Below, in pieces: positions 17,681 through 24,273 of a stretch of DNA of 32,980 bases. Every line of letters starts with the position of its first letter. Position 1 is the stretch's first letter. This stretch comes from a virus. Where the stretch lies: positions 1 to 32,980 of IMG/VR virus record IMGVR_UViG_3300030329_001881. The stretch is one strand, 5' to 3'. The notes below the pieces were generated by a model that was not told where the DNA came from, did no database searches, and was given only the letters and a program-made list of their open reading frames with translations. Position numbers and translations under genes: made by a program.

Positions 17681-17848
17681 ATGTGGATTTTAGATTTATT
17701 ACTTTACTTATTAGCTTTCGTAGGAACAGCTAATGTTATTATTCGCTTATACCCAGAACCAAAAGCAGATTGGAATAAAAAGGTATATGACTTTGTAGAT
17801 TATCTTTCATTAAGAAAAGGGGTTACTAATGGCAGACGAAAAAAATAA
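17681..17848 (+). CDS. Small membrane protein
   Basis: A 55-residue protein with a single hydrophobic helix at residues 2-22 (WILDLLLYLLAFVGTANVII) and a basic C-terminus ending GRRKK. The positive end should stay in the cytoplasm. It overlaps the next small gene by 20 bases. With the neighbouring membrane and coiled-coil proteins it could belong to a lysis or membrane-remodelling set, but no family is recognised. Confidence 0.55.
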   Translation: MWILDLLLYLLAFVGTANVIIRLYPEPKADWNKKVYDFVDYLSLRKGVTNGRRKK

Positions 17849-17993
17849 AAAAGACCAACCAAGTGTCGAAAGTTTACAAACACAAATAAGACAACTTGAA
17901 AAATTGGTCAATTACTATCAGCAGAAAGCCACCCAACTAGAAATAAATGGCGTTTTAGCTGAAGAAGAAAATCAAGAAAATAAAGTAAATTAA
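17829..17993 (+). CDS. Small coiled-coil protein
   Basis: A 54-residue soluble protein beginning MADEKNKKDQPSVESLQ, with heptad-like L/I/V spacing over residues 16-40 (a coiled coil) and an acidic, asparagine-rich C-terminus. An AAAGGGG ribosome binding site lies 6 bases upstream of the ATG. It sits between two membrane proteins and overlaps the first by 20 bases. Function unknown. Confidence 0.55.
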   Translation: MADEKNKKDQPSVESLQTQIRQLEKLVNYYQQKATQLEINGVLAEEENQENKVN

Positions 17994-17994
17994 G

Positions 17995-18201
17995 ATGGCT
18001 AGACAGACTGTGCAAGATGTTTCTGAATCTTTAAAAGAGCATCTTGCTAGTTGTAATGAGCAATCAAAAACTATCTTTAGTACCCTAGAAGAACTAAAAG
18101 AGGACTTAAGAACATTGCATAATAAGGTAGATATGTCTATTTATGCGACTACAGGCTTTCTAGCTACTACTTTAGTTGCTATACTTCTTGTATCGATCTA
18201 G
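17995..18201 (+). CDS. Coiled coil plus C-terminal TM, XhlA-like
   Basis: A 68-residue protein: residues 1-45 form a charged coiled coil (VSESLKEHLASC, IFSTLEELKEDLRTLHNKVD) and residues 49-68 a C-terminal transmembrane helix (YATTGFLATTLVAILLVSI). This is the layout of XhlA-type hemolysin/holin accessory proteins that anchor to the inner membrane. It starts one base after the previous stop. The similarity is of architecture only. Confidence 0.55.
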   Translation: MARQTVQDVSESLKEHLASCNEQSKTIFSTLEELKEDLRTLHNKVDMSIYATTGFLATTLVAILLVSI

Positions 18202-18252
18202 GGCTGGTATCTCCTATATTTTACCCCTTTCAATTTATTCATTTACCAGCCC
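18201..18252 (+). other. Inverted repeat before the accessory operon
   Basis: Perfect 9-bp arms GGGCTGGTA (18201-18209) and TACCAGCCC (18244-18252), separated by a 34-base pyrimidine-rich loop. It starts at the stop codon of the XhlA-like gene and ends just before a TATAAT box. The loop is long and no T-run follows, so it is not a standard terminator. It may be a protein-binding site, RNA structure or recombination scar. Confidence 0.5.
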
Positions 18253-18260
18253 ACCTTCTA

Positions 18261-18266
18261 TATAAT
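18261..18266 (+). promoter_or_regulatory. Possible -10 element for the accessory operon
   Basis: TATAAT ends six bases before the ATG at 18273. The -35 position (TTCATT at 18238-18243) is poor, so an activator or phage factor might be needed. A start site here would give a leaderless message for the gene at 18273 followed by the csgF-csgG-curlin-FecR-cyclase-endolysin string. Confidence 0.4.
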
Positions 18267-18272
18267 TAACCT

Positions 18273-18623
18273 ATGGAAGATGTAGTCACCATTATTCAAC
18301 AACTAGGATTTCCGATAGCAGCAGCTATAGGTCTTGGTATTTTCATATATAAACTGATTATGAAGATCATCAATGGTATGGAAACTAAACTAGATACTGT
18401 TGATGATAAGGTAAATACTTCATTAGATGCTATGGAAGATCGTCTTAGTACCAAACTAAATGCTCAACATGGTATATTAGTAGCATTAATAGATAGAATA
18501 AGAAGTCTTGATAATGAGATTATTAGACAAGATACTCTTATTAAAACTATATTAGGACTACCACAACTGATAGATACTAATAAGATAGCAAAGGCAGATA
18601 GAGATGATCAAAGAAAAGATTAG
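18273..18623 (+). CDS. Membrane-anchored coiled-coil protein
   Basis: A 116-residue protein with an N-terminal transmembrane helix (residues 10-31, FPIAAAIGLGIFIYKLIMKI) and a long coiled coil (MEDRLSTKLNAQ, ILVALIDRIRSLDNEIIRQ). The topology mirrors the preceding 68-residue protein, with the membrane helix at the opposite end. It might be a holin accessory or i-spanin-like protein. Its 3' end overlaps the csgF start by 20 bases, tying the curli genes to the phage operon. Confidence 0.6.
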   Translation: MEDVVTIIQQLGFPIAAAIGLGIFIYKLIMKIINGMETKLDTVDDKVNTSLDAMEDRLSTKLNAQHGILVALIDRIRSLDNEIIRQDTLIKTILGLPQLIDTNKIAKADRDDQRKD

Positions 18624-19098
18624 TAAAACTTTTAATTATTACAAAAATAAAAAGGGCTGTGCTTTTATGTTGTTGCCTTTATTAGCTATTCCTTTAATGG
18701 CTGATGAAATTAAGTTTCAATTTAAAAACCCTTCTTTTAGTGGTGTTGGTACATCAGCACACTATTTAACCATAGAGAACCAAGAGTACACTAGAAAAGA
18801 AGCCTTAGAAGCCGAAATACAAGCTCTGAAAGATGAATTAGAACGAGATGCAGAAAATACTACATTAGCCAGATTTATTCGTAATTTTGAATCTAGGATA
18901 TATGCCCAGCTATCAAGACAATTAGTTGAACAATTATTCGGTGAAAATCCAGCATCAGAAGGCTCTTTTACTTTATTTGATAATATAATTACATGGACTT
19001 CCGATGGTACTTATATAACACTAACGATATACAATGAAGCAGATGGCACAACAACTGAAATTACTATTCCTATTGGCGATTTTGGGTTCGCTGGTTAG
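18604..19098 (+). CDS. csgF: Curli assembly factor CsgF homologue
   Basis: A 164-residue secreted protein. A basic N-terminus and hydrophobic stretch (residues 18-33, ending LMA) form a signal peptide, with cleavage likely before DEIKFQFKN. FQFKNPSF at 38-45 matches the conserved CsgF N-terminus that plugs into the CsgG pore. After an inserted glutamate-rich helix, residues 86-160 fit the CsgF C-terminal region (RFIRNFESRIYAQL, ITLTIYNEADGTTTEITIP). In curli systems CsgF sits at the cell surface and couples secretion to nucleation. An internal ATG at 18667 is a possible shorter start. The gene overlaps both neighbours. Confidence 0.88.
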   Translation: MIKEKISKTFNYYKNKKGCAFMLLPLLAIPLMADEIKFQFKNPSFSGVGTSAHYLTIENQEYTRKEALEAEIQALKDELERDAENTTLARFIRNFESRIYAQLSRQLVEQLFGENPASEGSFTLFDNIITWTSDGTYITLTIYNEADGTTTEITIPIGDFGFAG

Positions 19099-19885
19099 TT
19101 GTGCAAGTCATGTTAGAAACATTGCCCCTTGTATAGATAACCCAGATTACGATTACAAAGATTTAGTTACTATTATTGGTAAAGCCCAATGTTTTTCTAA
19201 AAGTGCTTTTGTTAATGAGCCTATTACCGATGAAATTAAAAACATAAAAACACCAAATGTCAGACCTGTAGTAGCTGTATATAAATTTCAAGATTTAACA
19301 GGACAAAGAAAATCTGTAGATAACTACGCTAATTTTTCTACTGCTTTAACCCAAGCCCCTGAAACTTACTTAATCAGAGCTTTAAAACAATCAGGGTTCT
19401 TTAGAATTGTGGAAAGAGTGGGGATAGATCACCTAACAAGAGAACGACAAATCATTAGATCAACCAGAGAAAAGTTTGATGATGATACTGAACAATTACC
19501 CTTGTTATTCGCTGGATTGCTATTTGAAGGTGGTGTAGTGGACTACAACACAAATCTATTGACAGGTGGTGTGGGGGCAAGGTATTTGGGTATAGGCAAC
19601 TCAAAACAGTACAGAGAGGACACAGTAGTAGTTTCTATTAGAGTGGTATCAGTTTCTACAGGAGAGATACTATTAGAGAACTTAACAACCAAAACCATAC
19701 TATCAGTAGGTCTGTCTAACGATCTATTTAGGTATATTGCTGATGGAACTAAGCTAGTTGAGTTTGAAACAGGCAATGCAATGAATGAATCTAAGTCAAT
19801 AGCATTGCAATCAGCCATTGAAATTGGTATCGTTAATATCATTGAACAAGGCATAGAAAAAGGCTTTTGGTCATATAGAGAATAA
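19034..19885 (+). CDS. csgG: Curli secretion channel lipoprotein CsgG homologue
   Basis: A 283-residue outer-membrane lipoprotein. The signal peptide ends in the lipobox LVSC (Cys23), followed by A-S, which favours outer-membrane sorting. Core CsgG features are present: VVAVYKFQDLTGQ, the constriction-loop NFSTA, LIRALKQSGFFRIVER, GGVGARYLGIG, VVSVSTGEIL, TKTILSV and the final helix to GFWSYRE. It ends about 20 residues short of the E. coli tail. CsgG forms a nonameric pore that exports unfolded curlin subunits. The signal peptide is encoded in another frame inside the csgF 3' end (65-base overlap). Confidence 0.96.
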   Translation: MKQMAQQLKLLFLLAILGSLVSCASHVRNIAPCIDNPDYDYKDLVTIIGKAQCFSKSAFVNEPITDEIKNIKTPNVRPVVAVYKFQDLTGQRKSVDNYANFSTALTQAPETYLIRALKQSGFFRIVERVGIDHLTRERQIIRSTREKFDDDTEQLPLLFAGLLFEGGVVDYNTNLLTGGVGARYLGIGNSKQYREDTVVVSIRVVSVSTGEILLENLTTKTILSVGLSNDLFRYIADGTKLVEFETGNAMNESKSIALQSAIEIGIVNIIEQGIEKGFWSYRE

Positions 19886-19890
19886 GAATT

Positions 19891-20610
19891 ATGAGAATAT
19901 TATTACTGTTTTTATCTAGCTTTTTATTAGCAGATAACGAAATATTTATAGATCAGAGTGGTGCTAATGCCACCATTAAACTAGAACAGCTTGGTAGCAC
20001 TAATCTAATTGGTGGTACATCTTCTGTTGCAGGTTCTATGACAGCCTTCAGTTTAGATGGTACAGATATGACCTTAACCATTAATCAAATAGGTTCTAGC
20101 AATATTTTTAGATCAGATGGTTTTAACTCAGATTATGTAGAAGCACTTTTTGATTTTGATGGTGATTCTAACCAAATGGATATTCTAATGAACTCAGGTG
20201 GGGCTTATTCAGCCGATTATGCTAATTACAATGTTCAAGTAACAGGTGGTAGTAATACCTTTGATATTGAGATAGCTGAAAACTCAAATGCAGATTACCT
20301 AGATTTAGATTGGATTATTGATGGTGATAGTAATGAGTTTGAATTTGATATTGATTATGAAAATGCCACTAATTACATAGATTTATTTGGTGATAGCAAC
20401 ACTATTACTTTTGCAGGTAGTGGTTATTCAGGCACAACTGCTAGTGATTCAGGTTATTTATATATGGATATAACAGGAAGCTCTAATACATTTGATATTA
20501 CACAAGCATCAACTCTAGCTAGAGATTGGTTAAAAATTACAGGAAATGGATCGAATAGTAGTTGGTGTATTGTTCAAAATGATGATGGCTCTACAGCCAC
20601 TTCATGCTGA
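19891..20610 (+). CDS. Secreted curlin-repeat-like protein
   Basis: A 239-residue secreted protein with a short signal peptide (residues 1-14, cleavage before DNEIF). The early repeats fit the curlin pattern Q-x-G-x-x-N: QSGAN (22-26, one residue short), QLGSTN (33-38), QIGSSN (66-71). Later units change to an acidic form: DGDSN (90), GGSN (119), DGDSN (144), FGDSN (166), TGSSN (195), GNGSN (218), each followed by alternating hydrophobic residues. It should form a stacked beta structure. The end carries two cysteines (226, 239). Placement after CsgF/CsgG makes it the likely exported substrate. Whether it forms amyloid is unproven. Confidence 0.8.
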   Translation: MRILLLFLSSFLLADNEIFIDQSGANATIKLEQLGSTNLIGGTSSVAGSMTAFSLDGTDMTLTINQIGSSNIFRSDGFNSDYVEALFDFDGDSNQMDILMNSGGAYSADYANYNVQVTGGSNTFDIEIAENSNADYLDLDWIIDGDSNEFEFDIDYENATNYIDLFGDSNTITFAGSGYSGTTASDSGYLYMDITGSSNTFDITQASTLARDWLKITGNGSNSSWCIVQNDDGSTATSC

Positions 20611-21631
20611 TACGATAGGAGATATAACAGAGCTTAAGGGCTATGGTCAAATACTCAGAGATGAACCTTATGCAGCCACTTTAGATTTCAACATTAATTC
20701 TTACGATGATGTTCGCACAAGAGCTGGTCGTATTGGTATAACCTTTCTTGATAATTCTACAGTTAAACTAACAGAACATTCTAAGCTAATCATAGATGAA
20801 TACATTTATGATCCTAACCCTGATAAATCTAAGATGGCACTACAATTTGCTAGTGGTACTATCAGATTTACAAGTGGGGCATTTAATAAAAAGAATGTCG
20901 AACTATCCACCCCTACAGCCAATATAGCTGTGCTAGGAACAGATTTTACTTGCACAGTAGATGAAACAGGCAGAAGTCTAATAATCCTGTTGCCTGACGA
21001 ATATGGCGATGCTTCTGGCGAGATTATAGTTTCTACTGCTACAGGACAAGTCACCTTAAATAAACCATACCAAGCCACTACTACTAGCGTATATGAAGCT
21101 AATCCTTCTAAGCCTGTAACCTTAGATATAACACTAGATATGATTGACAATATGTTGATTGTCTCGCCACCCCAAGAAGAAATCAACAATGAACAAACAC
21201 AAGCAAGTCAAAAAGCCGATTATTTAGATTTTAACGATCTTGATGTGGATTTATTGAATGAAGATTTTTTAGATACCGAAGAAGATTTAGATTTTACTGA
21301 ATTAGATGTTGATTACCTTGATGTAAATTTCTTAGAAGATTTATTAGATGTTTTAGATGATTTAGATGAACAGGAAGAAGAAGATCAGTTGGTCGCTGTC
21401 GATGGCACTAACATAGTTGGTACAAGAATAGGACAAGATGGAGAAACCCAAATCACAACCATTCTGCAAGGAGATAAAATTAAATTAATTAGATCAGTTA
21501 ATCAAAATGCACAGGTTGTAGTTAATAGCGATGGTTCTTACACCCTAATCTTTATACAAGATGGGGTATCAAATACAGTAAAAATTAATGGTGGAACTTC
21601 ATCTAGTATTACAATAATACAAACACCATGA
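20546..21631 (+). CDS. Secreted FecR-domain protein
   Basis: A 361-residue protein with a putative signal peptide (residues 1-21, ending PLHA) whose codons lie within the curlin gene's 3' end in another frame (65-base overlap). Residues about 50-150 form a FecR domain: RAGRIGITFLDNSTVKL, LQFASGTIRFTSG, VELSTPTANIAVLGTDF. Residues 225-275 form an extraordinary Asp/Leu-rich tract with YLD, DLD and FLD steps. A beta-rich end follows. In many bacteria FecR-domain proteins lie next to CHASE2 cyclases, as here, suggesting a periplasmic or surface partner of the sensor. The exact start is uncertain. Confidence 0.83.
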   Translation: MDRIVVGVLFKMMMALQPLHADTIGDITELKGYGQILRDEPYAATLDFNINSYDDVRTRAGRIGITFLDNSTVKLTEHSKLIIDEYIYDPNPDKSKMALQFASGTIRFTSGAFNKKNVELSTPTANIAVLGTDFTCTVDETGRSLIILLPDEYGDASGEIIVSTATGQVTLNKPYQATTTSVYEANPSKPVTLDITLDMIDNMLIVSPPQEEINNEQTQASQKADYLDFNDLDVDLLNEDFLDTEEDLDFTELDVDYLDVNFLEDLLDVLDDLDEQEEEDQLVAVDGTNIVGTRIGQDGETQITTILQGDKIKLIRSVNQNAQVVVNSDGSYTLIFIQDGVSNTVKINGGTSSSITIIQTP

Positions 21632-23382
21632 TTAGATTAGGTTTATTAGTTATTTTCATTCTTAGCTTACCTTTAGCTTTTCAGGTTACACCTTTAGAGA
21701 TTCTAAAGTTAAAAACCTTTGATGCTTTAGTAGAGAAACATAAACCATCTGAATATTTTAGTATTCTAAATATAACTGATACTGATGTTAGGGCAGAGGG
21801 TGGTTATCCTTTTCCTCGTCAAAGATTGGCTGAAATAAATAACACGCTTTTACAAAATGGGGCTATTGGTGTAGGCTGGGTAGTATCTTTTATAGACATA
21901 GATCGGTTTGGTGGTGATGACATTTTTTCCAATTCTATTTCACAAGCAGCAGTTGTCGCCACCTTCTCTACTGACAATGGCATCTATCCCCAACCAACAG
22001 GCGTAGTCATATTGGGTGAGGAAGCACAGGGTATTCCTATTGCTGGTTATTATCCCAACATTCCTAAAATTGCTAATGTGGCTTATGAAGGTATGGTGTC
22101 TGCCCCTGTTGATGTCGATGGTCTAGTTAGACGATTACCCTTACTATTCAAAACACCTGATGGCTGGACACCTAGTTTTGGCACACAGGTCTTAAAGCTG
22201 TTAGCTGGTGCTGATACTTTTATTATTAAAACCAATGCAGCAGGTATTGAAGAAATTAAGGTTAGAGGGCTACCTGAAACTAAAGTAGATCAATATGGGC
22301 GTAAATGGATTGCATGGGTAGATACACCTGAAATATCACTTGCCGAAATGGAAAATGGTGTTGGTTTAGAAAAGATACAAGGCAAGTTTGTATTTGTTGG
22401 TGTAACAGCTAAAGGTGTAATGCCACAATTATCTACAAGTAGTGGTGAATTATTAGAGCCACACAAAATCCAAGCTGCCCTAGCTGAATCTATCCTTATT
22501 GATACGCCAAGCATACCTTATTGGCATTTGATGGCAGAATTAGCAATTATGGTAATTACAGGCTTTCTTATTTGGCTTGTAAGCTCATATCTCGGTATTT
22601 TTTGGTCTATCGTATTGGGTGGTGGCATATTTTTCTCTACAGGCTTATTTGGGCTTTACATGATAAATAGGGGCATTTTAATTGATTTTAGCTACACCTT
22701 AATAGCACAATTCGTTACTGCTAGTGTCGCTTACTACCTAAACTTTAGAAAACAATACAAATTACGCCAACAGATTAAGAAACAGTTTGAACATTATCTC
22801 GATCCACGACAAGTTAAACAATTACAAGATAATCCTGAACTGTTAAAACTAGGTGGAGAGAAAAGATACTGTACTTATTTGTTTACTGATGTAAGAGGAT
22901 TTACTGCTTTATCAGAAGTGTTACCACCTAAAGAAGTCACCAAGATTATGAATCAGGTCTTAACCATTCAAGCTGATTGTGTGAAATCTTATGATGGTAT
23001 GGTAGATAAGTATATTGGTGATGCAATGATGGCGATATTTAATGCACCTTTAGATTTAAAAGATCACGAAACAAAAGCTATTAAGTGTGCTATAGAAATA
23101 CAACAAAAAGTTAAAGCAGCTAAGTTGGGTGTTGAAATAGGTGTAGGGATTAATTCAGGAGAAGCCATAATTGGCAACATGGGTAGCAATGATAGATTTG
23201 ATTATAGTGCTATTGGTGATCCTGTGAATACAGCAGCTAGATTAGAAAGTGCAACTAAGGAAGTAGGAGTAGATATTTTGATTGGTCACAATACACAACA
23301 AAAATGCGATTTTAAGTTACAATCATTAAAGCCGATAAAAGTTAAAGGCAAACAAAATGAACTAAGGATTTATACAGTATGA
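21628..23382 (+). CDS. CHASE2-domain class III adenylate cyclase
   Basis: A 584-residue inner-membrane sensor enzyme expected to make cAMP from ATP. TM1 is at 4-20, a periplasmic CHASE2 sensor at about 25-295, then three TM helices (300-372) and a linker with FEHYLDP. The cyclase domain has both metal aspartates (D421 in FTDVRGF, D465 in KYIGDAM), the adenine-selecting K461 and D531, and the transition-state N534 and R538 (PVNTAARLE). All are intact, so an active adenylate cyclase is predicted. The start overlaps the FecR stop (ATGA) and the end overlaps the endolysin start. Confidence 0.93.
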   Translation: MIRLGLLVIFILSLPLAFQVTPLEILKLKTFDALVEKHKPSEYFSILNITDTDVRAEGGYPFPRQRLAEINNTLLQNGAIGVGWVVSFIDIDRFGGDDIFSNSISQAAVVATFSTDNGIYPQPTGVVILGEEAQGIPIAGYYPNIPKIANVAYEGMVSAPVDVDGLVRRLPLLFKTPDGWTPSFGTQVLKLLAGADTFIIKTNAAGIEEIKVRGLPETKVDQYGRKWIAWVDTPEISLAEMENGVGLEKIQGKFVFVGVTAKGVMPQLSTSSGELLEPHKIQAALAESILIDTPSIPYWHLMAELAIMVITGFLIWLVSSYLGIFWSIVLGGGIFFSTGLFGLYMINRGILIDFSYTLIAQFVTASVAYYLNFRKQYKLRQQIKKQFEHYLDPRQVKQLQDNPELLKLGGEKRYCTYLFTDVRGFTALSEVLPPKEVTKIMNQVLTIQADCVKSYDGMVDKYIGDAMMAIFNAPLDLKDHETKAIKCAIEIQQKVKAAKLGVEIGVGINSGEAIIGNMGSNDRFDYSAIGDPVNTAARLESATKEVGVDILIGHNTQQKCDFKLQSLKPIKVKGKQNELRIYTV

Positions 23383-23807
23383 ACGAAGAACTATTAAAAG
23401 AACTTACCGAACACATTAAAGAACATGAGGGCTATTCTCAGCTTGTTTATGATTGTCCAGCAGGATTTTCTACGATTGCTTATGGCAGAAATTTAGATAC
23501 TAAAGGCATATCGTTAGAGGAAGGCGAGTATCTACTTAAAAATGATATAGACCAAGCCTACAACGAAGTTAGAAAAATGATTAAAGATTTTGATGATCTG
23601 CCAATTAAAGCCCAATTAGTTTTAATTGATATGACTTTCAATTTAGGTTTAGGTGGCTTACTTAAATTTGAAAATATGCTTGATGCGATAGAATGTCGTG
23701 ATTGGGAAAAAGCATCTGAAGAACTATTAGATAGTAGGTATGCTGCTCAAACAAAAAGACGAGCCAGACTTAACGCAGCTTTTTTGCTTTCTTGTTCAGA
23801 CGCTTAG
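23379..23807 (+). CDS. Endolysin, T4-type lysozyme (GH24)
   Basis: A 142-residue muramidase that cleaves peptidoglycan at lysis. It has the GH24 pattern: E17 in KEHEGYS, then at the usual spacing C26 (in place of Asp) and T32, near STIAYGRNLD. The family motif is E-8-(D/C)-5-T, so cysteine is an accepted but less common residue. No signal peptide is present, so a holin is needed for release. Its start overlaps the cyclase stop (ATGA), tying the curli/cyclase genes to lysis timing. The 3' end overlaps the convergent HNH gene by 38 bases. Confidence 0.88.
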   Translation: MNEELLKELTEHIKEHEGYSQLVYDCPAGFSTIAYGRNLDTKGISLEEGEYLLKNDIDQAYNEVRKMIKDFDDLPIKAQLVLIDMTFNLGLGGLLKFENMLDAIECRDWEKASEELLDSRYAAQTKRRARLNAAFLLSCSDA

Positions 23808-24273
23808 TAGTTTCAATCATTTGCACATACTTCATTAGCATATCTTCTTTAAGATCGTGCTTCATTATGTTGCAACGATAACAAATAAGCTGAATGTTAT
23901 CAGAGGTATAGCTCTTTTTAGGATCAATCCTATCTAAAGATATGTTTGTATCTACTTTGCCTTGTCCTGTAAGCCAAGTCATTTTTTGTCCTGATAAGGC
24001 ACACTTACCTTCCTGTTTGTGAAATAAATTATATAGATGGGCTTGTGTGATCTCCCAAGTTAGCTTTGCTCTTGAGGTTCTTCTTGTGCCTGAGACAATT
24101 TCGTATCTCAGTTTGGAATAGAGCTTATCCATATAAGAATAAGCATCTAATCCAGCCTGATTAGCACGATATAGTCTATCGCAATCCTTACATCTTGCTC
24201 TGATGCGATCTCCACGATCTATCCAAGCGTTAGACTTGGATATTGGGACTGAACAATCCTTGCATTTTTTCAT
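23770..24273 (-). CDS. HNH nuclease with N-terminal zinc ribbon
   Basis: A 167-residue endonuclease-like protein. The first 31 residues have a zinc ribbon (C4/C7 and C28/C31). The HNH part is at about 88-150: KCALSGQKMTW, then LDRIDPKKSYTSDNIQLICY, RCN and KHD. The first position of the classic DH pair is D-R here, a variation seen in phage HNH proteins. It overlaps the preceding methyltransferase by 44 bases, so the two are co-expressed. It could be a packaging-associated, homing or restriction-type nuclease. Confidence 0.75.
   Translation of the reverse strand: MKKCKDCSVPISKSNAWIDRGDRIRARCKDCDRLYRANQAGLDAYSYMDKLYSKLRYEIVSGTRRTSRAKLTWEITQAHLYNLFHKQEGKCALSGQKMTWLTGQGKVDTNISLDRIDPKKSYTSDNIQLICYRCNIMKHDLKEDMLMKYVQMIETTKRLNKKAKKLR

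Noticed and set aside
18201-18252. The inverted repeat as a Rho-independent terminator
   Set aside because: The loop is 34 bases and no T-run follows the second arm, unlike the convincing terminator at 6731-6758.
18604-23382. The curli/cyclase block as an assembly chimera or bacterial contamination
   Set aside because: It overlaps phage-type genes at both ends (20 bases with the coiled-coil gene, ATGA with the endolysin), shows similar A+T richness and compactness, and has no repeat or junction signs. Only long reads could fully exclude it.
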